A stretch of DNA of 10,211 nucleotides, taken from contig CABSMV010000072.1 in NCBI GenBank assembly GCA_902478935.1, positions 1 through 10,211 on the forward strand, in the 5' to 3' direction. Origin of the DNA: an uncultured Collinsella sp. (GTDB taxonomy: Bacteria > Actinomycetota > Coriobacteriia > Coriobacteriales > Coriobacteriaceae). Positions within the stretch are counted from its first letter, which is position 1, and every line of letters begins with the position of its first letter. The position numbers were made by a program, and so were the translations under genes. Below are positions 1-6,000 of this stretch, one piece after another. The notes beneath the pieces are model-generated. The model worked only from the letters and a program-made list of their open reading frames with translations. It was not told where the DNA came from and did not search any database.

Positions 1-45
1 GATGCTCAGGAGTCTCGTGGGCTCGGAGATGTGTATAAGAGACAG
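1..45 (+). other. Illumina Nextera adapter/primer remnant (artefact)
   Basis: Bases 1-3 (GAT) match the end of the Illumina P7 primer. Bases 4-11 (GCTCAGGA) match an i7 index as written in the primer, to my recollection N704. Bases 12-45 are the Nextera read-2 adapter, ending in the 19-base transposon mosaic end AGATGTGTATAAGAGACAG at 27-45. The order P7 tail, index, adapter, mosaic end is exactly that of a library molecule, so this is untrimmed adapter at a contig end. Any ATG or reading frame that begins here, such as the ATG at 29-31 or a start at 31, is spurious. Confidence 0.98.
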
Positions 46-414
46 GTAGAGCAGGCCATCGCCGGCGCCGAAGCCGCGGTCCCCGGCTGCCATGGAAGCT
101 ACACCGTGACGGGCGACCGCCCCGCCATCGAGCGCGACCCGAACTCTCCCCTTCTAGCAGCGCTCAAGCGTGCCGCCGATGACGTGACGGACGCGGACAC
201 GACCGTCGGCTTCTTTACCGGCTACACCGACACCGCCGTCATTGCCGGCAAGACAGGTAACCGCAATTGCATGAGCTACGGTCCCGGGTCGCTCGCGCTC
301 GCGCACAAGCCCAACGAATATGTGCCCCACTCCGATATCGTTCGTTGTCAGCAGGTGCTAATCGCGCTCGCCGATAACGTGCTCTGGGACGCGAGCGGCC
401 AAGTTGGGGCATAA
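46..414 (+). CDS. M20-family metallopeptidase, C-terminal fragment
   Basis: Only the last ~122 codons are present; the 5' part is lost at the adapter junction and no true start is visible. The fragment resembles the C-terminal half of the M20 catalytic domain (DapE/ArgE/CPG2-like zinc amidohydrolases and dipeptidases). GYTDTAVIAGK corresponds to the usual GGTDA segment. YGPGSLALAHKPNEYVP corresponds to the family's G-P-G...AH..NE.V signature, whose His is a zinc ligand in characterised members. The other metal ligands and the catalytic Glu would lie upstream, so substrate cannot be judged. It ends with TAA, and the DUF1015-like gene starts 39 bp later on the same strand, which suggests co-transcription. 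The family call is fairly firm; peptidase versus deacylase is open. Confidence 0.75.
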   Translation, partial: VEQAIAGAEAAVPGCHGSYTVTGDRPAIERDPNSPLLAALKRAADDVTDADTTVGFFTGYTDTAVIAGKTGNRNCMSYGPGSLALAHKPNEYVPHSDIVRCQQVLIALADNVLWDASGQVGA

Positions 415-453
415 TAAGCCGCGAACAAACCGACTCGTGCGTTAGGACCGCCC

Positions 454-1143
454 ATGAAAGCACTTCCGTTTCCCTGCATCCGCCCGGCTCAGGACCGCGT
501 GCTCGAGGCGTTGCCCGCAATGGGCAGCATCCTGAGCGGCAACGATGCTCTGCGCGGAGCCATTGCCGATGGTCTGATGCTCAAGGACCCGGGTGCGGCG
601 TATTACGTGTACGAATGCTCGGGCGAGCCGGGACGTGTGACGGGTGTCGTGGCGATCTGCCCGGTTAACGTGCTGACGGGTAGCGACGAGGCTGCCGCCG
701 AGAGCGTCGACGCACTCGCCGCCGCGCACGCGATCGCCGAGCTCAAGGTGCAGCCGCGCCCCGTGTCGCTCGCCTACGAGGCGTCGCCCGTCATGGACAT
801 CATCCTGAGCGCTGCCAAAGAGGGCGCCTCGCTCTACGCCGTCACCGATCCTGCGGGCATCACGCACCGCGTGTGGGAGGTCAAGCGCGAGGACGCCGTC
901 GGCGCCATCCGTGCCATGCTCGACCAGGCGCCGGAGCCGGCACTGGCCGACGACCCTGCCTACGCCGCCGCTCTGACCGGGGCGTCGCAGCTGCTGGCCG
1001 ATGAGACCCGTGCCGCCGGCACCTACACGGGCAAAGAGCCGTTCAACTTTGCCGTAGCCGCGCTCTTCCCCGCCGCGCAGGTCAGCGGCGGCGCGCCGCA
1101 GGTTCCGACGGGTCTGCTCACGCACCAAGTCGCGCGGTTCTAG
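454..1143 (+). CDS. DUF1015-family protein, short and lacking the usual signature
   Basis: A 229-residue protein starting at ATG 454, with AGGA seven bases upstream. The N-terminus (PCIRPAQDRVLEALPA) and the segment with AYYVYECSGEPGRVTGVVAICPV match the layout of DUF1015 proteins, whose function is not established. Family members are usually near 400 residues and carry a central ADGHHR-like motif followed by N-Y/F-x-L-A-x-L-F-P. Here the ADGHHR position reads LTGASQLLADE (roughly residues 174-184). The FNFAVAALFPAAQV stretch follows at about 199-212, and the protein stops soon after, without the C-terminal third. No frameshift is evident, so it is probably a shortened lineage-specific form rather than a pseudogene. 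It may be co-transcribed with the upstream peptidase and ends before a strong terminator. Confidence 0.65.
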   Translation: MKALPFPCIRPAQDRVLEALPAMGSILSGNDALRGAIADGLMLKDPGAAYYVYECSGEPGRVTGVVAICPVNVLTGSDEAAAESVDALAAAHAIAELKVQPRPVSLAYEASPVMDIILSAAKEGASLYAVTDPAGITHRVWEVKREDAVGAIRAMLDQAPEPALADDPAYAAALTGASQLLADETRAAGTYTGKEPFNFAVAALFPAAQVSGGAPQVPTGLLTHQVARF

Positions 1144-1188
1144 CAAGACCAGACCGTCCAGCACAAAAATCGGCAGCTCAACAAACAG

Positions 1189-1229
1189 GGGGCGGAGATG
1201 CAGCAGGTACATGCATCTCCGCCCCTTTT
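1189..1229 (+). terminator. Rho-independent terminator
   Basis: A perfect 14-bp stem (GGGGCGGAGATGCA at 1189-1202 with its complement at 1212-1225) with a 9-base loop is followed by TTTT. It lies between convergent transcription units, after the DUF1015-like gene and downstream of the minus-strand phosphatase gene. On the minus strand the T-rich run after the stem is weaker (CTGTTTGTTG), so it may also work in that direction. Confidence 0.88.
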
Positions 1230-1272
1230 GCGTCGAGAAGTTATGCCGGCGACCCGTGCCGCCACGCTCACG

Positions 1273-1908
1273 TTATCCCCGCTGCGGGCCTGCTGCCGCC
1301 ACGAGCGGTTCAAGCCCCAGCTCGCGTGCGTAATCCTCCTGCGTAAAAATCTCAATCAGCTCAAACGTGTCGGATTCGTCGTCAAACGCAAAGTGCAGCA
1401 CCGCGCAGTTGCCCGGCACGCGATCGCGCTCGTCGGCCGCCGCACCCTTCACGTGATCCATAAACTCCTTGATGGCCGAGCCATGGCTTACCGCGAGCAC
1501 GCACGTATGGTCCGGACGCTGCATAAGCTCGGTCAGCGTCGCCACCATGCGCTCGCGCACTTGCATCTGGCCCTCGCCGCCAAACTGGCAATAGAAGTCG
1601 CGCCACGGGCGCTCGGGCATAAGCATCACGCGCTCGGCCTCAAAGTCGCCAAAGAACCACTCGCGCAGACCGTCCAGGCGCTCGTACGCCAAGCCCGGCC
1701 ACAGGTTGGCGATAGTCTGCTCGGTGCGATGAAGCGTGGAGGTGTAGGCATGATCGGGCTCAATGCCACGCGCACGTAAAAACATGCCGGCGCGCGCCGC
1801 CTGGTCGCAACCCAACTGCGTAAGCGGCGAGTCACTCCACCCCTGAATGATACGCTTAAGGTTGAATATCGTCTGTCCATGACGGACCAGATACAGATCT
1901 TTATTCAT
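1273..1908 (-). CDS. Histidine phosphatase (phosphoglycerate-mutase-like) family protein, copy A
   Basis: A 211-residue protein; ATG at 1908-1906 is preceded by GAAAGGA at good spacing. The histidine phosphatase superfamily uses a phospho-histidine intermediate to hydrolyse or transfer phosphate. The LVRHGQT motif is at residues 7-13 (catalytic His10, Arg9), a second basic residue lies near Arg61, Glu83 is in LREW, and the second catalytic His142 is in AVSHGSA. All core residues appear intact. It resembles cofactor-independent phosphatases rather than true phosphoglycerate mutase, but the substrate cannot be read from sequence. It starts 17 bp after the stop of a closely related gene (copy B) and is the last gene of a three-gene minus-strand operon. 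Its C-terminus (about residues 186-211) extends beyond copy B. Confidence 0.88.
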   Translation of the reverse strand: MNKDLYLVRHGQTIFNLKRIIQGWSDSPLTQLGCDQAARAGMFLRARGIEPDHAYTSTLHRTEQTIANLWPGLAYERLDGLREWFFGDFEAERVMLMPERPWRDFYCQFGGEGQMQVRERMVATLTELMQRPDHTCVLAVSHGSAIKEFMDHVKGAAADERDRVPGNCAVLHFAFDDESDTFELIEIFTQEDYARELGLEPLVAAAGPQRG

Positions 1909-1925
1909 AGGGGTCCTTTCGTTCG

Positions 1926-2468
1926 TTACCAACCCAAGAGCGAAAACGCCCCGTCGCAATAGCCAAAATGAAGCACGGCACCGTTGTCGGGTAGCTCCCC
2001 CTCGCCAGTCACATACTCAAGAAACTCCTGGCAGGCTGAGCCATGGGAAACCGCCAGCACGCAGTCGTGCTGCGGCCTGGCCATGATGCGGGACAGCGCC
2101 GCGACCATGCGCGACTGAAGCTCGCCTTCAGACTCGCCACCAAAGGCCACCGGATAATCGCCCCAGGGCTGCGGCGGCATCTCGCGATTTGATGTGCCCT
2201 CCAGCGAGCCAAAATGCCACTCACGCAGGTCATCGACCAGCTCAATGGAACGGCCCTCGCCAACGATAAGCTCGGCCGTATGCCGCGCCCGGCCCAACGG
2301 CGAGGAATACACATGGTCAAAGGCCACGCCGCGCGCCTCAAACGCCGCGCGCGTCGCCAGCGCCTGCTCGCGCCCGCGCGCCGTAAGCGGCGAATCGTGC
2401 CAGCCCTGCAAAATGCTCTGCACATTGAGCTCAGTCTGCCCATGCCGCACCAAATACAAATCTGCCAC
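1926..2468 (-). CDS. Histidine phosphatase (phosphoglycerate-mutase-like) family protein, copy B
   Basis: A 180-residue protein read from a GTG start at 2468-2466, chosen because a purine-rich Shine-Dalgarno (GAGGGGAGGG) lies just upstream and the family N-terminus (DLYLVRHGQT) begins at residue 3. A longer in-frame reading would run into the nitroreductase gene and adds Arg/Cys-rich, unrelated residues. Catalytic His9 with Arg8, Arg60, Glu83 in LREWHFG and His142 in AVSHGSA are all present. It aligns with copy A along nearly its whole length (shared: LVRHGQT..N, QGW.DSPLT, LREW.FG, PW.D, FGGE, VLAVSHGSA..EF), so the pair arose by tandem duplication. Substrate unknown. It lies 83 bp downstream of the nitroreductase gene, probably in one transcript. 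Confidence 0.87.
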   Translation of the reverse strand: MADLYLVRHGQTELNVQSILQGWHDSPLTARGREQALATRAAFEARGVAFDHVYSSPLGRARHTAELIVGEGRSIELVDDLREWHFGSLEGTSNREMPPQPWGDYPVAFGGESEGELQSRMVAALSRIMARPQHDCVLAVSHGSACQEFLEYVTGEGELPDNGAVLHFGYCDGAFSLLGW

Positions 2469-2551
2469 ACGCCCTCCCCTCGCACCACCGCAAAGGGGAC
2501 AGGAGCCTTTGTGGTGATTTTGCCGCCGGATTGCGCCGCAACGACGCACAA

Positions 2552-3223
2552 CTACAGCAGCACGTCGGCAAGCGGACGCTTGGGTACGTGGTGCACCCGC
2601 GCCTCGTCGCGCCAATAATTGATGGAGCCGTCGGGGTTGGAATCGATCGCATCGATCACCTGTGTCTCGGCCGGAACGCCAAACGCCATGATCAGCTTGA
2701 GCTCATACTTGTCGTTATCGAGCCCCATGGCATCGATCGCGTGGGGCGTAAAGGCCTTGAACATGCAGGCTGCCACCTCGGGCGTGGCGCTGCGGGCGGC
2801 GAACATCATCGTCTGCGCGGCAATGCCCGTGTCGACCTCGGTAATGGGAGCAGCGGGCTTGCCCGGAACGGCGCGCTCAGCAAAAATCGCGATGTAGCCG
2901 GTCGGGCGCTCGCCCTCATCGGGACCCGGCCAATCCTTGAGCGCACCGGCCCACGCGAGCTCATCAAATACGCGCGCGCAGTCCTCTGCACCGCTCACCA
3001 CATGAAAGCGTAGGCGCTGAGCGTTGGCGCCGCAGGGAGCCAGGTGCGCCAGTTCCGCCAGCTCGAGCAAAAACTCGCGCGGCACGCGCATGGACTCGTC
3101 AAAGCGGCGGCACGTGCGGGCGCGGCGAACCAACGCATCGAACGCATCCAGACCGAGCTTTTCGCAACCTTGCTTTGCCATCGATTCGACACTCGACGGT
3201 GCCTCGGGAACTGCTTCGTTCAT
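2552..3223 (-). CDS. Nitroreductase-family flavoprotein
   Basis: A 223-residue protein from ATG 3223; a TTG four codons upstream is a less likely start. These are FMN-dependent NAD(P)H oxidoreductases acting on nitro compounds, quinones or other electron acceptors. Family landmarks occur in order: RARTCRRFDE at about residues 34-43 (phosphate-contacting arginines), LAPCGANAQRLRFHVV at about 61-76 (the usual APSGGN-Q-W-F/V segment), EVDTGIAAQTMMFAA in the middle, LIMAFGVPAE near residues 177-186, and a C-terminal WRDEARVHHVPKRPLADVL matching the common RDE..HxVPKRPL.D ending. The typical GGN is GAN here. It is the first gene of an operon with two histidine phosphatases. A DtxR-like box in its leader suggests iron- or manganese-responsive control. 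Confidence 0.88.
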   Translation of the reverse strand: MNEAVPEAPSSVESMAKQGCEKLGLDAFDALVRRARTCRRFDESMRVPREFLLELAELAHLAPCGANAQRLRFHVVSGAEDCARVFDELAWAGALKDWPGPDEGERPTGYIAIFAERAVPGKPAAPITEVDTGIAAQTMMFAARSATPEVAACMFKAFTPHAIDAMGLDNDKYELKLIMAFGVPAETQVIDAIDSNPDGSINYWRDEARVHHVPKRPLADVLL

Positions 3224-3251
3224 AGGGACCCCCAATACAAGCCAATTGTCC

Positions 3252-3270
3252 TTAGGAAAATCTAACCTAA
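3252..3270 (-). promoter_or_regulatory. Candidate DtxR/IdeR-type operator
   Basis: On the plus strand 3252-3270 reads TTAGGAAAATCTAACCTAA. Against the DtxR/IdeR consensus TTAGGTTAGCCTAACCTAA as I know it, 15 of 19 positions agree, and both outer half-sites (TTAGG and CCTAA) are perfect with the correct 9-base gap. It lies 29-47 bases upstream of the nitroreductase start and just downstream of a candidate -10, where a metal-loaded repressor would block transcription. Binding is inferred, not shown. Confidence 0.6.
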
Positions 3271-3280
3271 AACCTAGGCA

Positions 3281-3309
3281 ATTACATACAGCGGCATAAT
3301 GTTCTACAA
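3281..3309 (-). promoter_or_regulatory. Candidate promoter of the nitroreductase-phosphatase operon
   Basis: Read on the minus strand, TTGTAG (3309-3304), a 17-bp spacer, then TGTAAT (3286-3281). The -10 matches consensus at 5 of 6 positions and the -35 at 3 of 6. Predicted transcription would start just before the DtxR-like box at 3270-3252. A weaker possibility is a plus-strand promoter here for the HdeD-like gene (TACAAT at 3305-3310). Confidence 0.45.
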
Positions 3310-3487
3310 TTGTTGATTAATCCTCACTGAAGCGGGAACAAAAGTAACAATTCGGGAATGTGAGGCGGCAATTCGTCCTTCCCGCCCCATGTATCGGCGC
3401 CCTTAGGCGATACTTGTTGCAGCACTTTTGGCGTACGCCGCACGGAGAGCAATGAACGCGACGTGCACAGCACGGAAAGGAGACATT

Positions 3488-4090
3488 ATGGGCATCTTTA
3501 AGAACGATGACCAAAAATCGAGCCAGTTTGGATTTGACGAGAAAAGCATGGCGGGCAAAGCCGTCAAGGCCGTGCGCTGGATTTACGCCATCACGGGCGT
3601 CTTAGCGCTCATTGCTGGTATCGCGCTGCTTTTTGCACCCGCCAAGTCCCTCGTCTTTTTGACGACTGTCCTGGGTTTTTACTTTGTAATCACTGCTGCC
3701 ATCAGGCTGTTCACTGCCATTTTTGAGCCGCTGCTGCCCGCCGGCTGGCGCGTGACGAGCATCATCTCCAACCTACTCATTATCTTGGGCGGCGCCATAA
3801 TCCTGCGCAACCAGGCCTTCTCGACCGCGACGCTCACCACGATGGTGGTTATCGTGGCCGGCTTTGGCTGGATTGTCGAAGGTGTCATGTCCATTCTGGA
3901 GTCCGAGCTTTCGTCCAACCGCGCCCTCGCCATCCTGAGCGGCGCACTCTCCATCATCGCCGGCATGTTCGTGTTTATCTATCCGCTGTGGTCGGCCAAG
4001 ATGCTCGTCATCTTTAGCGGCGCCGCACTGCTGGTGTTTGGCGTAACGCTGATTGTTCGTGCTATTCAATTTGGCAAACTGGTGCACTAG
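3488..4090 (+). CDS. HdeD/DUF308-family membrane protein
   Basis: A 200-residue protein from ATG 3488, supported by AAAGGAG just upstream. After a polar 30-residue N-terminus there are six predicted membrane helices, at about residues 32-50, 55-79, 90-106, 114-136, 147-165 and 170-192. This is the arrangement of HdeD-like proteins, which have two repeats of three helices. In enterobacteria HdeD is tied to acid resistance; in most bacteria the role is unknown. Small Gly/Ala-rich helices with acidic residues near helix ends (FTAIFEPLLPAGW, VEGVMSILESE) are typical. The stop codon directly abuts the ATG of the DUF188 gene, so the two are probably translationally coupled. No clear promoter stands out in the 264-bp upstream gap. 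Confidence 0.8.
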   Translation: MGIFKNDDQKSSQFGFDEKSMAGKAVKAVRWIYAITGVLALIAGIALLFAPAKSLVFLTTVLGFYFVITAAIRLFTAIFEPLLPAGWRVTSIISNLLIILGGAIILRNQAFSTATLTTMVVIVAGFGWIVEGVMSILESELSSNRALAILSGALSIIAGMFVFIYPLWSAKMLVIFSGAALLVFGVTLIVRAIQFGKLVH

Positions 4091-4573
4091 ATGCCACGAA
4101 CGCTCTTTATTGATGCAGACGCCTGCCCGGTCACGCGCGAGTCGATTGACTGCGCGCGGCGGGCGGGCGTCGCCGTTGTTATCGCCGGCAACAGCACGCA
4201 AAACCTAGAACGGCACATTCGCCGCGACGACCCGCGCGATGCTGAGCACGCGCGACGCGGATTTTGGGTCACGACGCTCGATGTGAGCGTGGGCGCCGAC
4301 AGCGCCGACTTTGCCATTGTCGAACGCCTGCAGGCGGGCGACGTGGTCGTGACGCAGGACATTGGCTTGGCGAGCATGGTGCTCGGGCGCGATGCCGCCG
4401 CCATCGGCGTGCGCGGGCGCGTGTACGACAAGGCGACTATCGACATGCAGCTGTTTATTCGCCACGAGGAAAAGAAGGTACGCCGCGCCGGGGGACGCAC
4501 TCGCGGACCGACGGCATTTACCAGCGAAGACCGGGCTCGCTTTAAGCGCAAACTCACCGAGCTGCTGCGCTAA
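4091..4573 (+). CDS. YaiI/YqxD (DUF188, UPF0178) family protein
   Basis: A 160-residue protein whose ATG immediately follows the upstream TAG, with no gap. The N-terminal FIDADACPV (residues 6-14) is the hallmark of the DUF188 family. Other conserved blocks are present: VTTLDVSVGADSADFAI (about 59-75), GDVVVTQDIGLASMVL (about 82-97), RGRVYDKATID (about 107-117) and GGRTRGPTAFTSEDRARF (about 134-151). The fold is PIN-like, with several conserved acidic residues, which points to a nuclease or metal-binding role, but no biochemical function is established to my knowledge. Length is normal for the family. The tight junction with the HdeD-like gene implies one transcript, ended by the terminator at 4579-4615. 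Confidence 0.92.
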   Translation: MPRTLFIDADACPVTRESIDCARRAGVAVVIAGNSTQNLERHIRRDDPRDAEHARRGFWVTTLDVSVGADSADFAIVERLQAGDVVVTQDIGLASMVLGRDAAAIGVRGRVYDKATIDMQLFIRHEEKKVRRAGGRTRGPTAFTSEDRARFKRKLTELLR

Positions 4574-4578
4574 CCAAG

Positions 4579-4615
4579 GTAGATTTTTGGGACATGCCCG
4601 GAAATCTGCTTTTTT
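4579..4615 (+). terminator. Rho-independent terminator after the DUF188 gene
   Basis: The arms GTAGATTT (4579-4586) and AAATCTGC (4602-4609) pair with one G-U, and an inner GGG/CCC pairs around a short loop. A run of six T follows at 4610-4615. It starts six bases after the stop codon. Confidence 0.85.
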
Positions 4616-4651
4616 GCTTTGGGCGGTATGAGCGCTCAAAATCCATGGCTC

Positions 4652-4732
4652 AACAAAAAACGGGCTTCAAAATGCCATGCGTCGCCGCATTGTGCAGGCG
4701 CCGAGCATGGCTATTTTGAAGCCCGTTTTGTT
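4652..4732 (-). terminator. Long bidirectional terminator hairpin
   Basis: The arms 4652-4680 and 4705-4732 are complementary over about 27 positions with small bulges; a core of CGGGCTTCAAAAT pairs with ATTTTGAAGCCCG. On the minus strand the stem runs straight into CCCGTTTTTTGTTG, a strong termination signal nine bases after the metal-exporter stop. On the plus strand it ends CCCGTTTTGTT, so it probably also backs up the terminator at 4579-4615. Confidence 0.88.
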
Positions 4733-4740
4733 AGGCCCAC

Positions 4741-5829
4741 TTAGAGGCCGAAGGCGGAGAGGATGAGGCCCCAGCCGGCACCGATGACGTACATCATGAT
4801 CAGGAACAGGACGTTTTCGCGGGCGCTACGGTTGGTGCGGAACAGCACCAGGTAGCCCACACCGGCAGAGATGAGCGTGCCGGCGAGCATCGGGGCCAGC
4901 TGCAGCGCGCCTTCCAGGTACAGTTGCGTGATGACGACGCTGGCCGAGCAGTTGGGAATCAGGCCGACAAGCGCCGAACCCAGGACGGCGAGCGTCTCGT
5001 TGCCACGCAGGAACTGCTCGATCGCGGACTCGCCGAAGGTCTCGAGCACGGCGACCAGAATCAGCGTCACCAGAAAAATGAATACCGATACCTGCACGGT
5101 GTGCGAGATGGCGCTGCGAATAATCGACAGGAGGGGCGCGCCCTCGTGAGAGCGGGAGTGACCGTGGCCATCATGGTGTTCATGCTCGTCCTCATGACCG
5201 TGATCGTAGCCATGTCCGTGTTCGTGCTCGTCCTCGTCTTCATCGCAACCGCAATGGTCGCGCTCGCACAGCTCATGGATGTGATCGGCGCTCACGCCCG
5301 CCTCGGCCACCTCGTCGATGATGTCACCGCCAGTGTGGTCGTCGTGCGCGCAGTTCACGTGGGCCGGGTTGGCCGCGGTTCCCAGCACGGTACGGCGAAT
5401 CGCCGCATGCGCGCGAGCGTTACGACGCAGGCCGCGAATGGCGGCGTCCACGATAAAGCCCGTGACCAGCGCGATCAGTGCCTTCGAAGCCAAAAGCATC
5501 GCCATGGTCTGCACGGGCACCTGCTCGGCGAGCAACAGCGGCAGCATCTCATCGGAGGTCGAAAGGAACACCGCCACCAACGTGCCCAAGGTCACGACAC
5601 GACCGGCGTACAGCGTTGCCGCCATGGCCGAAAAGCCGCACTGCGGCACCATACCCAGCAACGAGCCAACCACGGGACCTGCAGCGCCGGCGCGCTTGAT
5701 GGCCCCGTTAACGCGGTCGCCCGCGACGTGCTCCAAGGTCTCGAGGGCCAGATACGTCACCAACAAAAACGGCACAAGCGAGAGCGTGTCCTTGCCGGCG
5801 TCGAGCAGAATATCAATCAGCAAATCCAT
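4741..5829 (-). CDS. ArsP_2-type metal exporter (putative manganese/heavy-metal permease)
   Basis: A 362-residue membrane protein from ATG 5829, with GAAAGG about 11 bases upstream. It has two membrane halves: helices at about 15-35, 48-72, 76-98 and 107-130, then 240-266, 278-303, 308-330 and 339-360. Each half carries a matching motif, LGMVPQCGFSA (58-68) and VGLIPNCSASV (288-298), the internal repeat typical of the family annotated as putative 10-TM heavy-metal exporter, arsenic efflux protein or putative manganese transporter. The connecting loop at about 155-230 is packed with His, Asp, Glu and a few Cys (C160, C188, C193, C195; dense His/Glu at 201-228), a likely metal-binding or buffering segment. 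The metal cannot be assigned; Mn2+ or another divalent ion fits better than arsenite given the loop. It is a single-gene unit, divergent from the exonuclease gene. Confidence 0.8.
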   Translation of the reverse strand: MDLLIDILLDAGKDTLSLVPFLLVTYLALETLEHVAGDRVNGAIKRAGAAGPVVGSLLGMVPQCGFSAMAATLYAGRVVTLGTLVAVFLSTSDEMLPLLLAEQVPVQTMAMLLASKALIALVTGFIVDAAIRGLRRNARAHAAIRRTVLGTAANPAHVNCAHDDHTGGDIIDEVAEAGVSADHIHELCERDHCGCDEDEDEHEHGHGYDHGHEDEHEHHDGHGHSRSHEGAPLLSIIRSAISHTVQVSVFIFLVTLILVAVLETFGESAIEQFLRGNETLAVLGSALVGLIPNCSASVVITQLYLEGALQLAPMLAGTLISAGVGYLVLFRTNRSARENVLFLIMMYVIGAGWGLILSAFGL

Positions 5830-5861
5830 GACGGATGGAACCTTTCGTGTCTTTCGGCAGC

Positions 5862-5940
5862 ATTGTAAAAGTCCTAGCGGTCAACTAGGGTATTGTAGTT
5901 GTCCTAGGCGCGATGCCAATAGTTGCCCATGGCAAACTAT
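5862..5940 (-). promoter_or_regulatory. Metal-exporter promoter with direct repeats and a dyad
   Basis: On the minus strand TTGGCA (5919-5914), a 16-bp spacer and TACAAT (5897-5892) form a good promoter. Two 16-base direct repeats occur exactly 30 bp apart, ATTGTAGTTGTCCTAG (5892-5907) and ATTGTAAAAGTCCTAG (5862-5877), identical at 13 of 16 bases; the first spans the -10 and spacer. Just upstream, 5919-5940 is a near-palindrome (ATAGTTGCC CAT GGCAAACTAT, one bulged base) that touches the -35. Together these look like regulator-binding sites. No known box was matched. Confidence 0.6.
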
Positions 5941-6000
5941 CATCTCGCCATAACTCAATGCCACCGAGCCGCGCGACGCGGCCCGTCCAAGGAGCAGTCT

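Noticed and set aside
31..45. Coding start of the first gene inside the adapter
   Set aside because: These bases are transposon mosaic-end sequence from library preparation, so the apparent first five codons are artefact.
442..1212. Long minus-strand open frame (about 256 codons) opposite the DUF1015-like gene
   Set aside because: The product is Arg/Gly/Val-rich with no recognisable domain, a typical antisense shadow in GC-rich DNA. The plus-strand gene has a ribosome site and family similarity.
2468..2615. Longer N-terminus for histidine phosphatase copy B
   Set aside because: It would overlap the nitroreductase gene and add Arg/Cys-rich residues unlike the family; the GTG at 2468 has a good ribosome site and a family-like N-terminus.
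4924..5868. Long plus-strand open frame opposite the metal exporter
   Set aside because: It is low-complexity antisense to a clearly real membrane protein and has no ribosome site or family match.
5871..5907. DtxR-type box in the exporter promoter
   Set aside because: CCTAG/CTAGG elements occur, but their orientation and gaps (7 or 13 bases) do not match the 9-base gap of DtxR sites.
5830..6000. Manganese (yybP-ykoY) riboswitch ahead of the putative manganese exporter
   Set aside because: The leader after the predicted start is too short and shows none of the expected conserved loops.
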